Source of the DNA: Paraescarpia echinospica
Taxonomy: Eukaryota > Annelida > Polychaeta > Sabellida > Siboglinidae
NCBI GenBank assembly: GCA_020002185.1
Contig: CM034532.1
Coordinates: 30,301,966-30,365,965 of the forward strand
Direction of reading: 5' to 3'
Length of the DNA: 64,000 nucleotides
Shown: piece after piece, positions 1-12,330 of the stretch
How positions within the stretch are numbered: position 1 is the first letter of the stretch
Layout of the letters: each line of letters opens with the position of its first letter
Position numbers and translations under genes: made by a program
Notes under the pieces: generated by a model
What the model was told of the DNA's origin: nothing
The model's database searches: none
Seen by the model: the letters and a program-made list of their open reading frames with translations, nothing else

Positions 1-3000
1 TGTGGCAAGTTACACTAGAACTACGGTCAGTGTCGCAAGTTACACTAGAAATACGGTCAGTGTGGCAAGTTACACTAGAACTACGGTCAGCGTGGCAAGT
101 TACACTAGAACTACGGTCAGTATGGTAAGTTACACTAGAATTACGGTCAGTGTGGTAACATACATTAGAACTACGGTCTGAGTGGTAAGTTACACTAGAA
201 CTATGATCAGTGTGGCAAGTTACACTACAACTACGGTCAGTGTGGCAAGTTACACTAGAACTACGATCAGTGTGGCAAGTTACACTAGAACTACGGTCTG
301 TGTGGCAAGTTACACTAGAACTATGGTATGTATGGCAAATTACACTAGAACTACGGTCAGTGTGGCAAGTTACACTAGAACTATGGTCTGTGTGGCAAGT
401 TACACTAGAACTACGGTCAGTGTGGTAAGTTACACTAGAACTATGGTCAGTGTGGCAAGTTACACTAGAACTACGGTCAGTGTCGCAAGTTACACTAGAA
501 ATACGGTCAGTGTGGCAAGTTACACTAGAAATACGGTCAGTGTGGCAAGTTACACTAGAACTACAGTCTGTGTGGCAAGTTACACTAGAACTACGGTCAG
601 CGTGGCAAGTTACACTAGAACTACGGTCAGTATGGTAAGTTACACTAGAATTACGGTCAGTGTGGTAACATACATTAGAACTACGGTCTGAGTGGTAAGT
701 TACACTAGAACTATGATCAGTGTGGCAAGTTACACTACAACTACGGTCAGTGTGGCAAGTTACACTAGAACTACGATCAGTGTGGCAAGTTACACTAGAA
801 CTACGGTCTGTGTGGCAAGTTACACTAGAACTATGGTATGTATGGCAAATTACACTAGAACTACGGTCAGTGTGGCAAGTTACACTAGAACTATGGTCTG
901 TGTGGCAAGTTACACTAGAACTACGGTCAGTGTAGTAAGTTATACTAGAACTATGGTCAGTGTGGCAAGTTACACTAGAACTACGGTCAGTGTGGCAAGT
1001 TTCACTAGAACTACGGTCAGTGTGGCAAGTTACACTAGAACTACGGTCTGTGTGGCAAGTTACACTAGAACTATGGTCTGTGTGACAAGTTTCACTAGAT
1101 ATATGGTATGTATGGCAAGTTACACTAGAGCTACGGTCAGTGTGGGAAGTTACACTAGAACTATGGTCAGTGTGGCAAGTTACACTAGAACTACGGTCAG
1201 TGTGGTAACTTACACTAGAACTACGGTCTGTGTGGTAAGTTACACTAGAACTAAGGTCAGTGTGGTAAGTTACACTAGAACTACGGTCAGTGTGGTAAGT
1301 TACACTAGACCTACGGTCTGTGTGGTAAGTTACACTAGAACTACGGTCAGTGTGGTAAGTTACTCTAGAACTACGGTCAGTGTGGTAAGTTACACTAGAA
1401 CTACGGTCAGTGTGGTAAGTTACACTAGAACTACGGTCAGTGTGGCAAGTTACACTAGAACTACAGTCAGTGTGGTAAGTTACACTAGAACTACGGTCAG
1501 TGTGGCAAGTTACGCTAGAACTACGGTCAGTGTGGTAAGTTACACTAGAACTACGGTCAGTGTGGCAAGTTACACTAGAACTACGGTCAGTGTGGTAAGT
1601 TACACTAGAACTACGGTCAGTGTGGCAAGTTACACTAGAACTACGGTCAGTGTGGTAAGATACACTAGAACTACGGTCAGTGTGGCAAGTTACACTAGAA
1701 CTACGGTCAGTGTGGCAAGTTACACTAGAACTACGGTCAGTGTGGCAAGTTACACCAGAACTACGGTCTGTGTGGTAAGTTACACTAGAACAACGGTCTG
1801 TGTGGTAAGTTACACTAGAACTACGGTCTGTGTGGTAAGTTACACTAGAACTAAGGACAGTGTGGCAAGTTACATTGGAATTACGGTCTGTGTGGCAAGT
1901 TACACCAGAACTACGGTCTGTGTGGTAAGTTACACTAGAACTACGGTCAGTGTGGGAAGTTACACTAGAACTACGGTCTGTGTGGCAAGTTACACTAGAA
2001 CTACGGTCAGTGTGGTAAGTTACACTAGAACTATGGTCAGTGTGGCAAGTTACACTAGAACTACGGTCAGTGTCGCAAGTTACACTAGAAATACGGTCAG
2101 TGTGGCAAGTTACACTAGAAATACGGTCAGTGTGGCAAGTTACACTAGAACTACAGTCTGGGTGGCAAGTTACACTAGAACTACGGTCAGCGTGGCAAGT
2201 TACACTAGAACTACGGTTAGTATGGTAAGTTACACTAGAATTACGGTCAGTGTGGTAACATACATTAGAACTACGGTCTGTGTGGTAAGTTACACTAGAA
2301 CTATGGTCAGTGTGGCAAGTTACACTACAACTACGGTCAGTGTGGCAAGTTACACTAGAACTACGATCAGTGTGGCAAGTTACACTAGAACTACGGTCTG
2401 TGTGGCAAGTTACACTAGAACTATGGTATGTATGGCAAATTACACTAGAACTACGGTCAGTGTGGCAAGTTACACTAGAACTATGGTCTGTGTGGCAAGT
2501 TACACTAGAACTACGGTCAGTGTAGTAAGTTATACTAGAACTATGGTCAGTGTGGCAAGTTACACTAGAACTACGGTCAGTGTGGCAAGTTTCACTAGAA
2601 CTACGGTCAGTGTGGCAAGTTACACTAGAACTACGGTCTGTGTGGCAAGTTACACTAGATCTATGGTATGTATGGCAAGTTACACTAGAGCTACGGTCAG
2701 TGTGGCAAGTTACACTAGAACTATGGTCAGTGTGGCAAGTTACACTAGAACTACGGTCAGTGTGGTAACTTACACTAGAACTACGGTCTGTGTGGTAAGT
2801 TACACTAGAACTAAGGTCAGTGTGTGTAAGTTACACTAGAACTACGGTCAGTGTGGTAAGTTACTCTAGAACTACGGTCAGTGTGTGTAAGTTACACTAG
2901 AACTACGGTCAGTGTGGTAAGTTACACTAGAACTACGGTCAGTGTGGCAAGTTACACTAGAACTACAGTCAGTGTGGTAAGTTACACTAGAACTACGGTC

Positions 3001-4716
3001 AGTGTGGCAAGTTACACTAGAACTACGGTCAGTGTGGCAAGTTACACTAGAACTACGGTCAGTGTGGTAAGTTACACTAGAACTACGGTCTGTGTGGTAA
3101 GTTACACTAGAACTACGGTCTGTGTGGTAAGTTACACTAGAACTACGGTCAGTGTGGTAAATTACACTAGAACTACGGTCAGTGTGGTAAGTTACACTAG
3201 AACTACGGTCTGTGTGGTAAGTTACACTAGAACTACGGTCAGTGTGGTAACTTACACAAGAACTACGGTCAGTGTGGTAAGTTACACTAGAACTACGGTC
3301 TGTGTGGTAAGTTACACTAGAACTACGGTCAGTGTGGCAAGTTACACTAGAACTACGGTCAGTGTGGCAAGTTACACTAGAACTACGGTCAGTGTGGTAA
3401 GTTACACTAGAACTACGGTCTGTGTGGTAAGTTACACTAGAACTACGGTCTGTGTGGTAAGTTACACTAGAACTACGGTCTGTGTGGCAAGTTACACTAG
3501 AACTACGGTCTGTGTGGTAAGGTACACTAGAACTACGGTCTGTGTGGCAAGTTACAATAGAACTACGGTCTGTGTGGTAAGTTACACTAGAACTACGGTC
3601 AGTGTGGCAAGTTACACTAGAACTACGGTCATTGTGGTAAGTTACACTAGAACTACGGTCAGTGTGGCAAGTTACACTAGAACTACGGTCAGTGTGGTAA
3701 GTTACACTAGAACTACGGTCAGTGTGGCAAGTTACACTTGAACTACGGTCAGTGTGGTAAGTTACACTAGAACTACGGTCAGTGTGGCAAGTTACACTAG
3801 AACTACGATCAGTGTGGTAAGTTACACTAGAACTACGGTCAGTGTGGCAAGTTACACTAGAACTACGGTCATTGTGGTAAGTTACACTAGAACTACGGTC
3901 AGTGTGGCAAATTACACTAGAACTACGGTCAGTGTGGCAAGTTACACTAGAACTACGGTCTGTGTGGTAAGTTACACTAGAACTACGGTCAGTGTGGCAA
4001 GTTACACTAGAACTACGGTCAGTGTGGCAAGTTACACTAGAACTACGGTCAGTGTGGCAAGTTACACTAGAACTACGGTCAGTGTGGTAAGTTACACTAG
4101 AACTACGGTCAGTGTGGTAAGTTACACTAGAACTACGGTCAGTGTGGCAAGTTACACTACAACTACGGTCAGTGTGGCAAGTTACACTAGAACTACGGTC
4201 AGTGTGGTAAGTTACACTAGAACTACGGTCAGTGTGGCAAGTTACACTAGAACTACGGTCAGTGTGGCAAGTTACACTAGAACTACGGTCAGTGTGGCAA
4301 GTTACACTAGAACTACGGTCAGTGTGGCAAGTTACACTAGAACTACGGTCAGTGTGGTAAGTTACACTAGAACTACGGTCAGTGTGGCAAGTTACACTAG
4401 AACTACGGTCAGTGTGGCAGGTACACTAGAACTACGGTCAGTGTGGTAAGTTACACTAGAACTACGGTCAGTGTGGCAAGTTACACTACAACTACGGTCA
4501 GTGTGGCAAGTTACACTAGAACTACGGTCAGTGTGGTAAGTTACACTAGAACTACGGTCAGTGTGGCAAGTTACACTAGAACTACGGTCAGTGTGGCAAG
4601 TTACACTAGAACTACGGTCAGTGTGGTAAGTTGCACTAGAACTACGGTCAGTGTGGCAAGTTACACTAGAACTACGGTCAGTGTGGCAAGTTACACTAGA
4701 ACTACGGTCAGTGTGG
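1..4716. repeat. 30-bp satellite array with higher-order block duplications
   Basis: About 157 head-to-tail copies of a 30-bp unit that reads TGTGGYAAGTTACACTAGAA followed by CTACGGTCAG. It runs off the left edge of the window. Units differ mainly at the Y (GGTAAGT or GGCAAGT) and at CAG/CTG. Blocks are duplicated at a larger scale: the run starting at 182 recurs at 692 (17 units later) and again at 2282 (53 units after that). Single-base indels near 2821, 2881 and 4420 shift the phase. Because 30 is a multiple of three, long open frames appear (decapeptide SVASYTRTTV), but two forward frames and one reverse frame are open at once and the indels break them, so I treat the array as noncoding. 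Confidence 0.97.
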
Positions 4717-4724
4717 CAGTCATG

Positions 4725-4951
4725 TTCACTCCGTCAAAAAATCAACTTCAATCCTTTAGTTCTAACCTGCGTTCTGTTCTCCGAGTTAAGACATACGTCA
4801 GAGCCATTTCGGTTGTCACACCAGTTCGATGGAACTCACCCCATGTATGCGTTAAGTCAGCAAGAAATATAATATCGCCGTCATTTCAAGACTTGTACTG
4901 CTATTTTACAGTTGTGTATAATAATAATAATATAAATAATAATAATAATAA
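4725..4951 (+). mobile_element. LINE (CR1-like) C-terminal/3'-end fragment with AAT-rich tail
   Basis: The frame beginning near 4780 reads LRVKTYVRAISVVTPVRWNS, which resembles the end of CR1/jockey-type reverse transcriptase ORFs (RTKTYG.RAFSVAAPRLWNSLP). It is followed by ...VCVKSARNIISPSFQDLYCYF and then an (AAT)n tract at 4919-4951 like the simple-repeat tails of such elements. It directly abuts the end of the 30-bp satellite. It is a decayed fragment with no start and no RT core. The family assignment is by motif only. Confidence 0.6.
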
Positions 4952-5283
4952 AATGACGTATGTTGCGCTACTATCGTCGGACACCCGATCTCAGTGATAC
5001 CGCAAACATAACACCTGATCGGGCATGCTCGTTATCGTAGCTAATGCGAAAGTCGTCTACGGCAGCATGGATGTGCTTAGAAGCTAAGGACGACAGGCAA
5101 TATGAAAAATGTACTTTTTTCCACACGTTGACAACTTTGGCATTGTAGATATATTAAAGTATGCCTAACCCTTTGCTTTTAATAGCTGAACTCGCGATCC
5201 CTAATATCTTTGATAGCTAGAAGTGTACCTAGTGTACTATGTGTAGATATTGTACCATTTACCTTCTCTTCTTCGGTTTGCAG
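4952..5283. other. noncoding stretch upstream of the KCNE-like gene
   Basis: No gene or repeat recognised. It ends with a pyrimidine-rich tract (cttctcttcttcggtttgcag, 5268-5283 region) that looks like the 3' splice site of an intron inside the 5' UTR of the next gene, so an untranslated first exon should lie further upstream. Confidence 0.4.
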
Positions 5284-5554
5284 CTAACGGCGAGTCACCC
5301 ACGAACAGCGAGCGATGTCGCCGAAACGCCTGCAACAGATGGCCCTGGCGTTCACGGTTCAACAGACAGACAACGGCACGCTGTTGGCGACGGTTGTGCA
5401 GGCGGTACCGAACACGGGCCGCGAGCGAGACGACGTGGGCGCTCTCTACTATGTCGTAGCCGTCTTCATGATCTACGGCTTCTCCATCCTCATGATGATC
5501 GCGTCGTACACGCGCAAGAACCGCGCCGACCACAGGCTCAACCGCTACCTCAAG
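5284..5554 (+). other. exon of KCNE-like gene (5' UTR plus residues 1-80)
   Basis: Bounded by acceptor tttgcag (ending 5283) and donor AAG|gtcagt (5555). It holds 31 nt of 5' UTR with an in-frame TAA, then the start codon, sequon, membrane helix and basic juxtamembrane segment. Confidence 0.75.
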
Positions 5555-7168
5555 GTCAGTGCGACGATTCTCCTTCATCTGTCTCCGTGTCGGGTGGATA
5601 CCACATAACTCTGTATGTTCCGCCCTCTATTTCTCTGATCTTCTGCATTGAGATTTCTCCCGGCGTAGGCTGTTCATACCCGGCCTTTCGAGATGTCTCG
5701 TAATCCAACTTAATTACGGTATTCGTCTTCTCTTTGTACCACCCTCTTCCCTTTTTGCATGCTCTCTTTGTTGATTTTCCCTCAGTCATTCTCTATACAT
5801 GTCTCGCCCGTTTTACTCTGCTCGCAACTACTTTCAATGTCTGGTGTTTCTTCGTTCTTTTCTTAATTCTCCATGTTCCTTTTATCTCCTAATGTAACTT
5901 TATGTTTTCGTTGGATCAAGATGTGTTATGCTAACTGCTGCTTCTTTCTCGTGCACGTCTATCACTTCTGACAAATCCCTGTAGGTCGATATTCGTTCTA
6001 TCTAGCTATGTTGCTGCCGACATTATTCAAACCAATTGAATACCGCCTCTATAGCAAAATCGTCATCTCTTCGCATCACATTCCATCTCAATCAGTAATC
6101 AATTTCTATTTGAATCTAACGTATGTGACATCCGGGGGTTTTCCTTCGCGCGTTGCCTTGTCTGATTTGAATAATGACATTTCCTTAAATTGCTTCCACG
6201 AGATCACCTGATCGAATGGCCCTAACGTTGTGCTACGTTCGCAGGACATGGCGATTGTACGGAAGAAGGCCCAGTTGCAAGTGATCAACGCCGCCGCCAA
6301 GTTGGCTTCGTCCGAGAAGGGACTGCAGCGAATTCCGTCCGAACCGGAGTTCTCTACAGAAGCCGATCACTGTCGATTCGGTCTGGATGACCCGCACGTT
6401 CGTGGCCGAGCAACCTGCGCGCTGTCGGGTGACGCACGAGTTTCCACTTCCACAGGGTTCTCACGCGAATCGACGGCTCTACCTTCCGTGGACGCATCGG
6501 AGTCTGTTCATCTCCTTAACGAAACCCGCGAGTGCTCCACAAACCGCAGTCTAGCGAACAATGGTTTTATCATGCAGTATCACGGCTGTGCGGTCGAGAT
6601 GTCGGCAATGACGTCCAGTGCCACAGACGGGTTGCCAGAGACGGTCGTCTGTTTGGAGAGTGATGGACGCCTCGTGTGTGTAACCACTGACAGTGTCATT
6701 CTCGACAACATAACTCCTTGCAACATCAGCAGCAGCAACAACCGCAGCAACAGCAGCAACAGCAGCAACAGCAGCAACAGCAGCAACAGCAGCAACAGCA
6801 GCAACAGCAGCAACAGCAGCAACAGCAGCAGCAGAAACCTCAGTGGCAGCAATGGTTCTGGTAGCAATGGTTCTGACAGCCATGGTTCTGACAGCAATGG
6901 TTCTGACAACAATGATTCTGACAGCAATTGTTTTGAAAGCAATGGTTCTAAAAGCAATGGTTCTAACAGCAATGGTTGTAACAGCAATGGTTCTGACAGC
7001 AATGGTTCTGACAGCAATGGTTCTGACAGCAATGGTTGTAACAACTGTGCTTGTGAGAGTATTGGCTTGACGATGGCATCCCGTAGCCGTGAGGACAACG
7101 ACGGAGACAGAAGAGAGGAGTGCGTGCTACAGATGGACGAGCTAAGACAGGCGGACTCCATGGCTTAG
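5315..7168 (+). CDS. KCNE/MinK-like single-pass membrane protein with Ser/Asn-rich cytoplasmic tail
   Basis: Two coding exons, 5315-5554 (acceptor at 5283) and 6245-7168, join in phase 0 across a GT-AG intron to give about 387 residues. The start is fixed by an in-frame TAA at 5285-5287 just upstream of the ATG. Residues 1-41 form a short N-terminus with an N-glycosylation sequon (N20-G-T). Residues ~43-64 (ALYYVVAVFMIYGFSILMMI) are one hydrophobic helix, followed by a basic juxtamembrane segment (SYTRKNRADHRLNRYLKDM). This order, and the SYTR....YLK pattern after the helix, is that of KCNE potassium-channel beta subunits, which tune voltage-gated K+ channels in the plasma membrane. The tail (81-387) is far longer than in vertebrate KCNEs and from ~239 to ~347 is low-complexity Ser-Asn-Gly-Asp. 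Membrane topology is well supported; KCNE membership is inferred from one short segment. Confidence 0.72.
6722..7047 (+). repeat. coding minisatellite/triplet tract in the tail of the KCNE-like gene
   Basis: First part (6722-6836): a 9-bp repeat of AGC/AAC/AGC triplets, i.e. a CAG/CAA-type tract read in the Ser-Asn frame. Second part (6838-7047): a 15-bp repeat, mainly GACAGCAATGGTTCT, giving DSNGS units. Both lie inside the open reading frame and keep it open. Confidence 0.9.
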
Positions 7169-7447
7169 TGCAGTACTGGTTTAATGGCGCCGTTGTCAAA
7201 TATCTCGTGTGCTTGGTGGAACGTAAATTAACCTACTTGATCTTTAGGCAAAACCGGTCCTCCTGCCACTGGTGTCTTCAGTCAACTTGGGTGTATGTTC
7301 CGGAATGCAAACTTGTTAAATCTTGTTAACCATGTATTTATATAATTTTATAAGAGTATTCAGCTCAGTTACCTATGCTGCAAGTGATTTTCGTCTTCTT
7401 CTTTTCAGGATATGTTCAGTTTGCGTTCAAGAGGCTAACTGTGCGTT

Positions 7448-7453
7448 AATAAA
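7448..7453 (+). terminator. candidate polyadenylation signal AATAAA for the KCNE-like gene
   Basis: AATAAA 280 bp after the stop codon, with a TG-rich stretch starting about 40 bp downstream, as expected of a GU-rich downstream element. The GT-rich tract is also a microsatellite, so this is only suggestive. Confidence 0.45.
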
Positions 7454-7490
7454 CGACATATAATAATTTTGACCATGAATGTTGAAGTTT

Positions 7491-7570
7491 TGAGTGTGTG
7501 TGTGCGTGTGTGTGTGTGTGTGTGTGTGCGTACGTGCGTGCGTGCGCGCGTGTGTGCGTGCGTGTGCCTG
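7491..7570. repeat. (TG)n/(TGCG)n microsatellite
   Basis: Imperfect TG dinucleotide array grading into TGCG/CGTG tetranucleotides. It produces spurious Cys-Val frames. Confidence 0.95.
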
Positions 7571-7816
7571 GGTGTCAGCGTTCGACATATACGCTGACCC
7601 GGTGGTCACTGACCACCTATTTTGCCGTGGGGTCAGTAACTTTTTTGAGTTACTAGTCCATGTGACCGGCTACTTTTCTGGGGAAATTGCAACATTTAAC
7701 AGCAGTAGGTTCCATATGTATACATCAACTTATAGTTAAACCTGTCTATACGCTATTTACAACAAAAGACTGCTTACAAACATGCGTTTTACAATCATTA
7801 TAGCGGGACACTCACA

Positions 7817-9300
<1,484 letters not shown>

Positions 9301-9923
9301 GTGTGTGCGTTCGCGCGCGTATGGGTATGATAATGCTTGCACGCTACGCAATGTCTACAAAAGTCCAGACGTACAATTTATTAAATTTCTAACCACATCA
9401 CGGTCGCAGACAAAGTTATGCACAGTCTCGCCGTCAGTTCTCGGGCCGGGTAAAGTAGTTCGGCTGACAGGAAATGGACTGTCATACTGCAACCGCGAAT
9501 TGAGGTCCCTAGGCTGTCTATCATTGCGACAGTACACAATTCCATTAGCATTTGATTCACACACAAACATGCCTGACGGGTCGGTCGTTCCCGCCAGTTG
9601 GTCAGCTACACGCTAAAGCCTCGTTGTTTTACGATGGCCGACGGATATGTTCAAATCTCGTGAGTGCGCGTATCAATTCGCGTGCCGTGTACGTGAAATG
9701 GCACCCATGATCAGCGACTGGCAGGTTACGTCTTATTTCCTACTGTTTTTTGCGTCATGTCTGAGGTTTTACAGCAACGGGATGAACTTCACCATGTATA
9801 GATGGCTGCCGATGAATTATTGTGTCATTTCAACTACATAGGCCCTACTACCACGACAAGATTCGTAGTTCCCGTTAATAATTACTGAAAAAGTATACGA
9901 TTTTTTCCGGTTGTAAAACGAAA

Positions 9924-10014
9924 ACTGTGATTATAGTGTCTGCACTGTGATTATAGTGTCTGCACTGTGATTATAGTGTCTGCACTGTGATTCTAGTGTC
10001 TGCACTGTGATTAT
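9924..10014. repeat. 20-bp tandem repeat, about 4.5 copies
   Basis: Unit ACTGTGATTATAGTGTCTGC. Four full copies and a partial fifth; one copy has TTCTAG in place of TTATAG. The flanking 9301-9923 shows no recognisable gene. Confidence 0.95.
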
Positions 10015-11460
10015 ACGTCTTGAACCCAATCTGTAACGAAACGAGAATAGCAAAGTCTAACTTCGCAGTGCATGGAATAATTATGTTTAAGTTATAGAAT
10101 ACTTGTCAACTCTGCGACATTCCTATGGAGTCTCCTTCAGTTTGACTGGGCCGATAAATCGCCTTCCCGGAGAAATAAAAAGATGCATATGGAAATAAAA
10201 ATATCCGTCAATTATTTGCATATTATATTTTTCGTAAACACCACGTAATATTTAATTTATTATTTTTATTTTAGTAGATTGTAAACGCTACTCAGTAGAG
10301 TTTTGAATTTAGTGTATAAAGTTTGTTATTATTACTTTTACTATTATCTTCCGGGTACAAGGAAAACACGCATGCAACCGTAATTGCCATTCGTATGTGG
10401 AATCTCGGTCGTGCTGTCATAGTCATTAAATCTGGAGATTGAAAGATATGTCTTTGGCCGATTAACGAACAAACGAAACCTACTTGAAGTCGAATACTTC
10501 GTATATTCATGTTAAATCGTTCACTGGTGAATGGGTAATACTGTGAACGTCATCACAAAAAAGACAAAATGACTACCAGTTAAAATGTCAGACAGACACC
10601 AATCAACCGAGACGAGGGGAATTACGAACAACCTAATATGTACGATGACGTCATGCGTCACATGTACTCAAGAAGTTGGTGTGCTGCGCTGGCGAGACTC
10701 TACAACTACAAGGTAAAATCAAGTGTTGGATATGTCAAAAAGAACTCGTTTGCATAGAAATGAACTATACTGAAGAATGTTCAGCAATCAAAAAGGTCTA
10801 ACAGTTTTATCTGAATGTGGTAAATATGCCGAGTATGAAAATAATTAGGACGACAACAATTAATAATAATAATTTATTTATTCGCAGACACCATGCAACA
10901 TACAAGTATATTATCATGGTTCTATAGTTGTGTTATAAACAACAGTTACAATGTACAGAATGAAAAATCACCTGTCAATAAAATGTACATACAGGGAATT
11001 GAACCAGTGCTTCCATATTCTAGACATGTATTTCACGTCACTGGTAATAATGCTACAGACGAAGATAGTCTTTGTGAACTGCAGTCTGCTTATAAATCTA
11101 TATGTCACATTTCTAATAACAGCAGCACAATTAGAGCGGTATAGTTTAGACTCCCTCCTTCTTTGTGTGGTCAATTTCGATCTGATGAATCAGTGGTGTC
11201 CGGACGTGGTAACATTTACATCTAGATGTAAGCAATAACTCGTCTGTCGAACGAGTTCACTAAAACCTCGTTACGCCTTCTCTCCGGTCGATTATGGCCG
11301 ACGTAGACAACCAAGAACCGTTATGGCCGAGCGGAGATGCACTACTTGTCTTGGATACGGTGAATAAATGGACAAAGATGGGCACAGTGCAACGTGACTG
11401 CAAGAATGGTTCGCTCAAATAATGGATTATTGGCGAAATTCATAGCGCTACACTGCACAA
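10015..11460. other. AT-rich noncoding region with a possible LINE 3' end
   Basis: No gene recognised. At 10861-10890 an (AAT)n tract runs into tttatttattcgcag, which on the minus strand would be an AATAAA-type end with a simple-repeat tail, like the LINE 3' end at 11.65 kb. The body that follows (10.9-11.2 kb) has no RT motif, so I leave it unassigned. Confidence 0.35.
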
Positions 11461-11650
11461 CGCTTCACTGTGAGTGAGTGGGTGGGTGGGTGGGTGAGTG
11501 GGTGAGTGGGTGAGTGAGTGAGTGAGTGAGTGAGTGAGTGAGTGAGTGAGTGAGTGAGTGAGTGAGTGAGTGAGTGAGTGAGTGAGTGAGTGAGTGAGTG
11601 AGTGAGTGAGTGAGTGAGTGAGTGAGTGAGTGAGTGAGTGAGTGAGTGAG
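11461..11650. repeat. (GAGT)n tetranucleotide array
   Basis: About 45 copies of GTGA/GAGT, degenerate (GGTG) at the left end. On the minus strand it is a (CTCA)n tract immediately after an AATAAA, so it may have begun as the simple-repeat tail of the LINE annotated next to it. Confidence 0.95.
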
Positions 11651-11654
11651 TTTA

Positions 11655-11848
11655 TTCAGTAAAATTGTACACATGCAACAATTACAGACAATAGTGTATA
11701 TATATACATATATATACATACATATATATATATATATACACTATTGTCTGTACTTGTTGCATGTGTACAATTTTTTATTATATATATATTTTTAGGACCA
11801 CATTGGAGATAAGTGTGTTTGTGTGCTTTTAGATGTTATTCTCGGTAC

Positions 11849-11883
<35 letters not shown>

Positions 11884-11905
11884 ATAGTGTATGTATATAC
11901 ACTAT

Positions 11906-11942
<37 letters not shown>

Positions 11943-12056
11943 GTACTAACATCTATTATCTCCAATATATACATCTAAAATATATATAAATAACATAACA
12001 TCTAAAAGCACACAGAAGAACACTTATCTCCAATGTGGTCCTAAAAAAATATATAT
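11655..12056. repeat. nested inverted repeats (hairpin-forming AT-rich block)
   Basis: Inner pair: the block around 11660-11700 (AAAATTGTACACATGCAACA then GACAATAGTGTATATATA) is mirrored at 11730-11775. Outer pair: GGACCACATTGGAGATAAGTG at 11794-11814 with the following TTTTAGATGTTAT is mirrored at 11990-12045 (TAACATCTAAAAGCACAC then CACTTATCTCCAATGTGG). A further GACAATAGTGTATGTATATA palindrome sits between them at 11879-11908. The arms are joined by (AT)n. Confidence 0.85.
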
Positions 12057-12330
12057 AATAAAAATATATTAAAAAAAAACATAAATAACTAAAATAAATA
12101 AATAACATATATTGAACATAAATATTCTTAAAAGACTATATGAAAACATAAAAATGTTAGTATTATAACAAAATATGTAAACTATTTAGACAAAGCTAGT
12201 ATCCTATACATGACAAAATATAGCTATAATAAGTTTTAAAAACTGGATTAATAATTTTAAGGCATGACTTAAGGGGCAACAAAGCGACTATATAACGTAG
12301 ACTAACGCAGGCAAAGTATCCCAGTGGCAT

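Noticed and set aside
182..4997. Long open frames (up to 715 codons) encoding decapeptide SVASYTRTTV repeats
   Set aside because: They follow from a 30-bp unit length, overlap other open frames, are broken by indels in the array and have no splice or start context.
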